A stretch of 64,000 nt of DNA from NCBI GenBank assembly GCA_028583685.1, contig JAMXIF010000043.1, forward strand, positions 10,489,305 to 10,553,304. The letters run 5' to 3'. Numbering within the stretch: position 1 is the first letter of the stretch; every line of letters starts with the position of its first letter. Position numbers and translations under genes: made by a program. This stretch comes from Petaurus breviceps papuanus (lineage: Eukaryota > Chordata > Mammalia > Diprotodontia > Petauridae). The notes below the pieces were generated by a model. The model made no database searches. It worked only from the letters and a program-made list of their open reading frames with translations, and was not told where the DNA came from. Below are positions 56,455 to 64,000 of the stretch, in pieces.

Positions 56455-56712
56455 AGATCAGTAGTGTCCAAGCTCTTCATGACTCCAGTTGGGGTTTTCT
56501 TGGCAAAGATAATGGAGTGGTTTGCCATTTCTTTCTCCAGTTTGTTTTACAGATGAGGAAACTGGGTTAAAGAGGTTTAAGTGACTTGACCAGGGTCACA
56601 TAGCTAGTAAGTGTCTGAGCCTGCATTTGAACTCATAAAGATGAGTCTCCCTGACTCCAGGTCCAGCACTCTATTGACTGTACTACCACTGAGCCACTGT
56701 GCTATGGCTGCC
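56455..56712 (-). mobile_element. MAR1 CORE-SINE
   Basis: CTCTTCATGACTCCAGTTGG, GGTTTTCTTGGCAAAGATAA, GGGTCACATAGCTAGTAAGT, CCAGGTCCAGCACTCTATTG. Confidence 0.92.
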
Positions 56713-56714
56713 CT

Positions 56715-56812
56715 GTCTTCATTTCTACATTTGTAAAATGGAGCTAATTCATTCTTTTACTACTTCTCTCACAGAGTTATACTACAAAGGTCATATGAGG
56801 TAACTTGGTATA
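56715..56812 (+). mobile_element. MIR CORE/tail fragment
   Basis: TTCATTTCTACATTTGTAAA ATGG, then AAGGTCATATGAGGTAACTT. Confidence 0.6.
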
Positions 56813-56833
56813 GTACTACTTGATTTTAAGATC

Positions 56834-56990
56834 TATCTATCTATCTATCATCTATCTATCTATCATCTTTCTATCTAGATATAGATATATATACATACAT
56901 ACATATACACATGCTCACAAACATATATACATATGTGTATGTGTGTATATTTATGTGTATACATACATGTTAGCTATTGTATTATACTTT
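56834..56990. repeat. (CTAT)n and TA/CA-rich tract
   Basis: CTAT units with ATCATC breaks to 56875, then ATACATACAT and TGTGTATG. Confidence 0.92.
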
Positions 56991-57099
56991 CCTCTAAAAC
57001 CATACTAGTCAGTTAATGATGAAAATGATTAACATGATTCCTCATTGCATATATATCATCTATCTTATTTTTAATGTATCTTGTTTATTATCATTTTTG

Positions 57100-57540
57100 C
57101 ACAATAGAATTAGCTTTCAGTTTCTTTGCCCTCTAATCTACCTTTACAATGCTGCCAGCATAATTATTATTATCCAGTATTTGGATTATGTTACATTTTT
57201 GGTCTAAAATCATCAATGGTTTGCTATTGCCTATTGAATAAAGTTGGAATCCCTTTGCTTGCCAGTGTTGTCCACAATCTGGCACCTTCCTACCTTCTCA
57301 ATTTTATCCTATCTCTATTTGTCTTTTCCATGAACCTATGCACCATTATCCCCCCAAATTATTTCACTCTCCATTTCCCAAATATGTATGGTCCTCTTAT
57401 TATGCTTCCTCTTCACTTTGCTGACTTTTTTCCCCTAACCATTTTTTTAAAGCCTTATTCATTAATGGCTCTTAAAACACCAACCGCCTCCCTATTCTAC
57501 TCTCACACTCTAGAAAAGATAATGAGAAAAAAAGACTGTA
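57100..57540 (+). mobile_element. L2 fragment
   Basis: CAATGGTTTGCTATTGCCTA, TTGTCCACAATCTGGCACCT, TATGCTTCCTCTTCACTTTG. The 146-codon frame at 57126-57566 overlaps it and is not a host gene. Confidence 0.65.
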
Positions 57541-57724
57541 TAAAAAGTTATTATATCATCTGCTGAAAGATCAAGGGCCTTGCCTCAATGACATTTCTTC
57601 ACTTTTGTTCATCAGAATAGTTGATGATACTTTTCATTATTGACTTTATAAGGTATCCCTGTTTTTAAAGGGATGAGTTACACCATCCCAGTGTATGTCA
57701 AAATCATGCCCCTTGTAAAGAAGT

Positions 57725-57900
57725 AGCAGAATCACAGAATCACAGAATTTGAGTTTTGGAAGGGACCTCAGTAGCCAGATAGTCCAACAAATACATGGAA
57801 GGACCTGATAAGTGATTTTCTAGCCTCTGCTTCAAGAAATAGATCAATCCTCTTTGGACAACGCTAATTGATAGGAGGGTTTATAGTTGTTTTGTTTGAT

Positions 57901-57960
<60 letters not shown>

Positions 57961-58370
57961 TTTTTTTTTTTGCAACATCTACCCATTGCCCCTGATACTA
58001 CTCTCTGAGGCCAACTACAAATCGTTCCTTCCTCCCCTCGTCCCCTGCCCCACTAAATGACAGCTTTTCAAACATTTGTGGACAAGACTCTCATATCCCC
58101 ACTAAGTCTTCTGATCCACATTAAACACATCCAGTTCCCACACTGGACCATCATATGACATCCTCACGGCCCACCTCTGGGTCTTTTCCAGCTTACCAAA
58201 ATTTTTCTTACACTACCATGCCCTTGGCTATGCACAACATTCCAGATCAGGTATAATAGGAGCAGAGTATGTGTGGACTATCACTTCTTTATTTCTGGAA
58301 GCTATGCCTCTCTTAATGTAGTTCAATAATTTAGTAACTTTTTTTTGGCAGTCTTTCCAAATTCTACAAG
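57725..58370 (-). mobile_element. CR1/L3 LINE 3' part
   Basis: AATCACAGAATCACAGAATT (the reversed CR1 end), GTTTTGGAAGGGACCTCAGT, TGACAGCTTTTCAAACATTT, GACTCTCATATCCCCACTAA, TCATATGACATCCTCACGGC, AGAGTATGTGTGGACTATCA, CTCTTAATGTAGTTCAATAA: the reversed CR1-clade 3' region in correct order, split by an AT run. Confidence 0.85.
57907..57960. repeat. (AT)n microsatellite
   Basis: About 25 AT units, followed by a T run, inside the CR1/L3. Confidence 0.97.
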
Positions 58371-58747
58371 CCAAAGAATCTATACATATTGAAAGGAAAT
58401 AGCTTAACAGTACTTTCTTATCTATAGACCTGGTTATGTCTTCCCACCAATCAGATTATCTTCTGTGGTCATCCCCCTCCACCCGTAATCTTCATGTTAA
58501 ACTGATTCCTTGGCAATGGATTCAGACATTATCATGGAAACATCCACTTTGTATTCTGTCCATGCTGGAATAATGAGGTTGACACTGCCATGACTGTACT
58601 ATAATGGGGGAAAATAGGAGTATTTTTAAACTTCCAATTAACTTTAGAAATTAATTGTACAATATGATATAGAAAATAGTGACTGAATAATTTTCTTCCT
58701 ATAACAATTACTCAGTCATGAAAGTCTCTATAATTACACTACTGATA
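58371..58747. other. Unassigned sequence
   Basis: Nothing recognised. Confidence 0.5.
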
Positions 58748-59010
58748 AGTCAACAAATATTTACTTATGTTGTATCAATTGCTGGGCTTGGTGTTATAGG
58801 AGCATCTAGGAAAAAATATATAATATCTTAAGGGACTTAAGGTATAATTGGAGAAATGAAACTAACATATATGAAATATCTAGAGAGTATGACAAGGGCT
58901 AACTTGTGAAGAATTTAGATGAGAGCGAGATCAGCATAGTCTGGAATTGTAGGAAGAAATTTCATCACAAAGGTGGGTTTAGAACTGGCAGTGAAAAGGT
59001 GGGTGTATTC
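58748..59010 (-). mobile_element. L2 3' fragment
   Basis: AAGTCAACAAATATTTACTT, GCTGGGCTTGGTGTTATAGG, GAAACTAACATATATGAAAT. Confidence 0.65.
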
Positions 59011-59399
59011 TAATGAAAAAGGAGGTTCTTGCTTCTTCTTCAATCCACGTTAATGTGGTTATTCTGAACATCAGTTGTCATTGTTTAGGACTATGGATGG
59101 AAATAGTTGAAGGGAAGACGAAGATACACACACACACAATTCCTGGTATCAGCTTGTTTGTTAATCAGTTTTCTCTTTCTTATAGAAATCAAGTCCAAAA
59201 TGTGTGTGTGTTGTGTATGTGTGAGTGAGCGTGTGTGTGTGCCCATGCTATTATATATATGTCTGTGCGTGACTTTGGGAAAAGGAGGAGAAATAAGATG
59301 GGTCATTTGATATTGATGGCAGTTTGGATTCCAGATAAATGCTGACTTGTCTGGATCAGAAACAGTTGACATATTCCAAAAGCTAACATTTTACTGTTG
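59011..59399. other. Unassigned, short GT tract
   Basis: TGTGTGTGTTGTGTATGTG at 59201-59245; otherwise nothing recognised. Confidence 0.5.
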
Positions 59400-59620
59400 A
59401 TGAAGCATGATGCAATGTTGATGGAGCCTTGGTCATGGATTCAGACAGCTAAGGGTATTTTTTTTTAATCTTTACTCCAGTACTTGTTACCTATATGATA
59501 GGTAGCCAAGGTACTTCATCTCTCCAGACCTCAGTCTCCTCATCTGTAAAATGAGGAGGCTGGAATAGATTATTTCCAAGGTCCTTTCTGATTCTAAATC
59601 CTTTGATCCTACATGCTGGC
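59400..59620 (+). mobile_element. THER1 SINE
   Basis: CAGACCTCAGTCTCCTCATC, TGTAAAATGAGGAGGCTGGA, CCAAGGTCCTTTCTGATTCT, AATCCTTTGATCCTA. Confidence 0.85.
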
Positions 59621-61294
59621 TCCTATTATTCTGTGATTATTTCATGCATGTAAATCTCATTTTGCCATAAGCTGTTTTTTTTTCTTTTCCTTTTTATATT
59701 CCACAGAAATTTACAATGTAGGACACATCATTGATGTCAAACAAATATCACCTAAACTATGTCAAATGAAAAGCAGTATATTTATAGAAAGCATTCTTAA
59801 AGCTGTCATGAGTTGAAGATTAGGCTAACTAACCCTTGGAAGACAACTTGGAAGGAGGGATATGCTGAGGTCCTAAGGACAGCAGGAAAGGGAGTGGGGC
59901 TCTCCTCTCCTTGGCAATAGAGCAAGTCTCTCTAGATCAGAAACACAGAACTCACTAAGGATCTACTCTTTTCTGCTTATATTCACTAATCAATAGTTTT
60001 CATTTACCTTTGAGCATTCCTTGCTTAACTTAGGAGAAAATGTCTATTATTTAAGACTCCCAAACAGAATTGAGAGGAAAGAAAAAAGAAAAAAAAAGAG
60101 AAAAAAAACATTTTTATTCAGATCTTGGCAAATATCCAACTGGCAATAACTTGAAGATTTAATATTATTACATGCACAAAAAATAAAGCCTAATGCTCAT
60201 CCAAGCATATTTCAATCAAGAACTCTCTCTGGGAACCTTCCTACCGACAATACAATTTCGAGTAAAATAAACAATAAGATGCAAAAACTACAGTAAGCAG
60301 TTTAGGAAATTACATATCAAATATCTTCCAAAGAGCCCGGGGGTCTTATGAGCAGAAGTTTTGCCTTACAGGTCTCATTGCATATGCAGATTTAAATAAT
60401 TCACTTGTTGAAGAAATCTCCTATTCTCTATTTATTCAAGCATTTGCAGCAGTGGGCTGTCGCCAGCCGCCATGCCAGGAGTCAAGGGGGAAAAGGGTAC
60501 TTTTTCTCATTTGGAAGGAAGTAATGTGAAAATAAGTAGCAGGGTCCAGGAGGGAGGAAGAGGCAAGATAGTGAGGACCAGGTACTGGTACCTTCTACCC
60601 CAAACTGGCCTCAGTAGTATGGACTCAGGGGAAAAAAAAATAAGATTACAAAGGATGTCTGCATGTCTAGCTTTAAATTATTCACTCTTTGAATACACTG
60701 AATAAATCTGTGGGCTCTCATCTATTCAAGGCTTTTCTGTGATGATTTTGCTGGCAGTAAATTTTTTTTAAAGGAAAAAAAAACACCACAGGAAGATGGT
60801 AACAACAAACTAAGCCAGCTTCTTTTTAAAAAGAAGGAATTAGCCAATCAATGGAACACAGGTGCAAACCTTAGGTGTGGAAGTCCTTTCAGAAACAGCC
60901 TAATTGCCACAATACACAGTCTTTTCTAATCTATTTTGTATTTCCATTCCTCAACCCCCACTCTCACCCAGTGCTTTGATCAAATACTCTTTCAGAGAAT
61001 TCAATGTGCCCCCCCTCATCACCCTCCTCTCTTCTAATCAAAGAAATGAGGCTTTATTCTGAGCATTATTTGTTAAATGGAAGCATTATATTGAGGAGGA
61101 CTTGAGTGAGTCTTGCCTCATTTAAGTGTTTTGTTTTTAAATTTCATAGGCTTTTTTTTTGGGTGGGGGCTCTTCATCAAGTCCCAATGAAAATTAAATT
61201 GTCCCACTCTCACATTATGGAGCCAACAATTTCCATACTCATTCCCTTAATATTTTTTGAATCCCAAGTATGGGTTCTGCATGATGTTAAGACT
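59621..61294. other. Repeat-poor stretch
   Basis: 1.67 kb without a recognised transposon. Contains poly-purine runs (60075-60110), an internal diverged duplication (60381-60735) and the 77-codon frame at 60472, which has no recognised domain. Confidence 0.5.
60381..60735 (+). repeat. Diverged direct repeat, about 70-75 bp units, about 280 bp apart
   Basis: First unit at 60381-60447: GCATATGCAGATTTAAATAA, TTCACTTGTTGAA, TCTATTTATTCAAGCATTT. Second at 60661-60735: GCATGTCTAGCTTTAAATTA, TTCACTCTTTGAA, TCATCTATTCAAGGCTTTT. The blocks keep the same order. Confidence 0.5.
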
Positions 61295-61760
61295 GTGGCA
61301 GATAGGAAAAAGACCAGGTCTTTGTCCTCATTTATGATCTAGCTGAAGAAATGAAATAGATTTGCAGGAACACAACAATTCAAAATCATACTGATAAATC
61401 CCAAAGCAGTGGCACAAACAATATTTATTAGAAGGGTTCAAAATAAGGAAAAAGCAGTATGGGTTGAAGAAATCAGTGAAGGCTTAGAGGAGATGCAATT
61501 TTGATGTTGAAAGGTGGTCAAGATTTGAATGAGAAAAGGAACAAATGTACATTCTGGGTAGAAGAAAGGCATGAGCAAAGACAAAGAAGAAAGAATAAAC
61601 ATAATTTGTCAGTTAGCCTTCCTGAGAGAAGGCTGGAGCATTAAGTTGGTGCCAAAATATAAAAAAAGATTTGAATTCAAGATAAGGAATTTATATTCCA
61701 ATCAGTAGCTGATGTGGACCTACATGGTTTCTGAAGAATGGAATGAAATAGTGAAAATCT
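61295..61760 (-). mobile_element. L2 fragment
   Basis: AGACCAGGTCTTTGTCCTCA, AATCAGTGAAGGCTTAGAGG, AAGGCATGAGCAAAGACAAA: the reversed L2 3' region, strongly diverged. Confidence 0.6.
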
Positions 61761-61829
61761 AAAAGGTGAAATAGGTAAAATTTTTTTGGAAAAAAATGAA
61801 TCATTCTACTCCTACTTGGACAGAAAGAG

Positions 61830-61960
61830 TTTAATACCCATTTAAATAGTTATTTCACTATGTAGATAAGCATTAAGGCCCATTATTTACCTAGAGCATG
61901 GATAGTTTAAGGAACTTGCTGAAGGCCACATGGCCAGTATGTATCAGAGAGAGGCCTTCA
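61830..61960 (-). mobile_element. MIR fragment
   Basis: AAGGAACTTGCTGAAGGCCA, CATGGCCAGTATGTATCAGA. Confidence 0.6.
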
Positions 61961-61964
61961 CTAA

Positions 61965-62250
61965 AGAGGCAATTGGGAATCCAGTATATAGAATGTGGGC
62001 CTAGAATCAGGAAGACCTGAGTTCAAACACCACCACAAGTTCAAACACTTGTTAGCTGCATAACCTTGGAAAAAGTGTTTAACCTCTTATCACCCCACTT
62101 TACTCAACTGAAAAAAAAATTGGGGATAATAATAACACCTACCTCCTGGGCCTGTTATGAAGATCAAAGGAGCTAATATTTGTAAAAAGCAATTAACACA
62201 GTGCCTGGTACATAGTAGGTACTATATAAATACTTATTCACTTCCTGGCT
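61965..62250 (+). mobile_element. tRNA-head CORE-SINE, full length
   Basis: GTATATAGAATGTGGGCCTA, CAGGAAGACCTGAGTTCAAA, GGGGATAATAATAACACCTA, ACAGTGCCTGGTACATAGTA, ACTATATAAATACTTATTC. Confidence 0.85.
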
Positions 62251-62434
62251 TAAAGGATAGTTTTTGTCTTTTGTCCATTATACTATTTACACCATTCTAT
62301 CTTTCTATTGCTTATATGAGATTATATCCTCTTTTCCCTCTAAGATTACACAATCTCTAAAATTATATAATCTACCCACAAGGTTTAAACAAAATACCTT
62401 ACTTTCAATCCTGCAAGGAATATCATATAAGTAT

Positions 62435-62557
62435 TGTTTCTTTTTTATATGTGAGGAAATTGAAGTGAAATGTATTTCCCTGATTTGTGCATGGTCACAC
62501 AGCTAGGAAATTGAATGATAACTAGATTTGTATTCAGAAGACCCAGATTTGAATCTC
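62435..62557 (-). mobile_element. CORE-SINE fragment cut by the ERV
   Basis: TGTGAGGAAATTGAAGTGAA, CATGGTCACACAGCTAGGAA, AGACCCAGATTTGAATCTC; it stops exactly at the LTR edge. Confidence 0.65.
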
Positions 62558-62911
62558 TGTCCTGTCCAGCGGGACCAAGTTATTCGTGGGGCCGAGGAGG
62601 ACCCAGCCTGCAAAGGAATGGGTGGGAAAGAGAGTGAGACCAAGTGAGTTTGTATCAAGGTCTAGGTCTGGCTTTATTATGCTAAAACAAAACATATATA
62701 CTCTTGGGGAATGAGGAAGTAGAGAAAGGGAGGAGGGAGGGGAGTTTCCATGGGTAGCAACTGAAACTTCTGCGGTTTAACTGAAACTTCTGATTAGGAC
62801 ATCTGGTACTGGAACATTTCAAGGTCGGCCGATTCTCAGAACATGGTACTCGGGGGTGTGGCTTTCTCACAGGGGGAAGGGTACCTGGCCCGAAGGCCTT
62901 CGCTCCCAACA
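62558..62911 (-). repeat. ERV 3' LTR
   Basis: Minus strand: TGTTGGGAGCGAAGGCC start, TATA-like GAGTATATATG, polyadenylation signal in AGCATAATAAAGCC, end GGACAGGACA. The polypurine tract AAAAAAGGGGGA lies just before it. It interrupts a CORE-SINE on the left. Confidence 0.88.
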
Positions 62912-62988
62912 TGTCCCCCTTTTTTCTCTAATGACCGGTGAAAGGCCTGTCTTAGGCTATGAGGCCTGCATCCACGTCCAGTACCTTA

Positions 62989-63217
62989 TATTGGCAGTGC
63001 CCCTGTCTTAGGCTATGCGGGCGGACCCCCGCCTCTGGCATCTTAAAAGAACACCCCAGAGACGGTACCCACAATAATCCCGTCATTGGGTGCATCTGCA
63101 GCATATTGGCAGTGCCCCTATCTTAGGCTATGCGGGTGGACCCCTGCCCTGGTATCTTAAAAGAACATTCCAGAGATGGTACCCGCAATAATCCCGACAT
63201 TGGGTGCATCTGCAGCA
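62989..63217 (-). repeat. 115-bp tandem duplication in the ERV
   Basis: TTGGCAGTGCCCCT occurs at 62991 and 63106; the units end GGGTGCATCTGCAGCA at 63103 and 63217. The copies differ at several sites. A partial third echo (CCTGTCTTAGGCTATG) lies at about 62946. Confidence 0.9.
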
Positions 63218-63450
63218 AGGTCTGATGTTCCTGGCTCGTGGTAGCCCCACTATTCCCGTCATTGGCTCTTTCACAGCGTTGGTCAAAACCTTATGATCTA
63301 CGAAAACATTTCCACACCCTCGAGTACCACGGGTCTGCATCTGCACCAGCAAGAGTAGAAAATCGAAGGCCTTCGAGGGTGATCATGGAAGGAAGGTCGT
63401 CACAAGACCCACCAGAACTAAGCCGATGATAGTGAACGGCAATGGGTTTC

Positions 63451-64000
63451 TTTTTTTTTTTATTAATTCTTTTATTTATTAATTTGTTTGTTTCCTTTTA
63501 ATTTACAGGATTCAATTCCACAATTCCTTGAATTTCTCATTTTGTCCCCACCCCATCCCCTCCCCCCCATGGCGTCTTATAATCAAGTATAGGATCTGTA
63601 GATACTTTCACATTATACAATGGTCAGGTTATAAGGATGAATTGTACCAGCTGGGATGAAAAATGGTATAGAGGACATAAAATCAAATAAGAGAACAAAA
63701 AAGATCAGGTATTTTGCTTCCACCTGGATATAAATTTAGTTCTTTCTAGTTCTTTCTCTGGATGCACGTTTTTCTCTCCATCATGCGTCTTTTGGGATTG
63801 ACTTATATCCCTGCATTGTTGAGAAGAGTCCAGTCTATCAAAGTTGGTCATCACACATATGTTGTGTCCGTAATTGTGTACAAATTCCTCCTGGTTCTAC
63901 TCTTCTCACTCAGCATCAGTTCTTTTAAGCCTCTCCAGGTAAATATGAAGACCGCCTGCTCCCCGTTTCTTATAGCGCAATAATATTCCATAACATGCAT
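63451..64000 (-). mobile_element. Young L1, 3' end, running off the window
   Basis: Starts with poly(T) (the reversed poly(A)), then the L1 3' UTR (TTCCTTGAATTTCTCATTTT, CACCCCATCCCCTCCCCCCC) and the ORF2 end (TTCTCACTCAGCATCAGTTC, GCGCAATAATATTCCATAAC). Inserted in ERV internal sequence. The 73-codon + frame here is antisense to L1. Confidence 0.88.

Larger units (their letters stand above)
62558..63450 (-). mobile_element. 3' end of a class II-like endogenous retrovirus
   Basis: Minus-strand order from right to left: internal region with the end of env (a hydrophobic membrane-anchor-like stretch), a tandemly duplicated non-coding segment, a polypurine tract, and a 354-bp LTR. The LTR start TGTTGGGAGC resembles class II (IAP/ERVK) LTRs. 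The 5' part lies beyond an L1 insertion or outside the window. Broken copy, probably among the younger elements here, as the LTR signals are well preserved. Confidence 0.75.

Noticed and set aside
57126-57566. 146-codon plus-strand frame
   Set aside because: Overlaps an L2 fragment in the same region; Leu/Phe/Pro-rich translation of pyrimidine-rich LINE sequence.
63762-63983. 73-codon plus-strand frame with hydrophobic end
   Set aside because: It is antisense to the ORF2 end and 3' UTR of a minus-strand L1.

Overview
The window looks like marsupial nuclear DNA from a gene-poor, repeat-dense stretch. The case rests on the repeats: MAR1-type CORE-SINEs, tRNA-derived SINEs of the marsupial WSINE1/SINE1 kind, THER1/MIR SINEs, LINEs whose ORF1, linker and 3' UTR look like marsupial L1 and HAL1 ('half-L1'), and old L2 and CR1/L3 LINEs. 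CpG is scarce and simple repeats are long and frequent. The species cannot be fixed from the sequence. All family names come from memory of consensus patterns, because no database search was possible.

I find no supported protein-coding host gene, tRNA, rRNA or CRISPR array. Every long open frame lies in a transposon, lies in a simple repeat, or has no recognisable features. The only short frame with gene-like properties is a 34-codon ORF at 5967-6071 (good Kozak context, signal-peptide-like start, local CpG cluster), and it is weak evidence.

Layout. 1-9200: assembly gap and GT run; L2 on the minus strand broken by a hAT-type MITE; a second MITE inside a THER1; a CR1/L3 LINE carrying a young SINE with a 15-bp target-site duplication (TSD); an L2/MAR1/CORE-SINE cluster. 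9.2-12.4 kb: an almost full-length HAL1 with ORF1 and no ORF2, with two SINEs stacked on its tail, all inside one TSD. 12.4-23 kb: old MIR, L2 and L1 pieces, a retroviral LTR at about 19.8-20.5 kb, and several long microsatellites. 23-26.2 kb: a long L2 (+) split by an LTR that carries a MAR1. 27.9-30.1 kb: a second HAL1 (minus strand) that has lost most of ORF1. 30-43 kb: mainly SINEs, L2 pieces, microsatellites and unassigned sequence. 42.4-44.9 kb: an L2 with an L1 3' end in it, a 640-bp hAT element, and a THER1 that received a 431-bp internal piece of L1/HAL1 5' UTR without a poly(A) tail. 44.9-46.5 kb: repeat-poor sequence with a perfect octamer. 47-55 kb: LTR fossils and a 6.3-kb composite L1 (+) that received at least two LTRs and other repeats and lost its reverse transcriptase region. 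55-62.5 kb: L2, MAR1, CR1/L3, MIR, and a second repeat-poor stretch (59.6-61.3 kb). 62.56-63.45 kb: the 3' end of a class II-like endogenous retrovirus on the minus strand. 63.45-64.0 kb: a young L1 (minus strand) that runs off the edge.

The elements depend on one another rather than forming pathways: the SINEs and HAL1s have the tails and TSDs expected of insertion by L1 machinery, and the nesting gives a relative order (CR1/L3, L2 and MIR oldest; then hAT MITEs and MAR1; then L1/HAL1 and LTRs; then the WSINE-like subfamily and the terminal L1).
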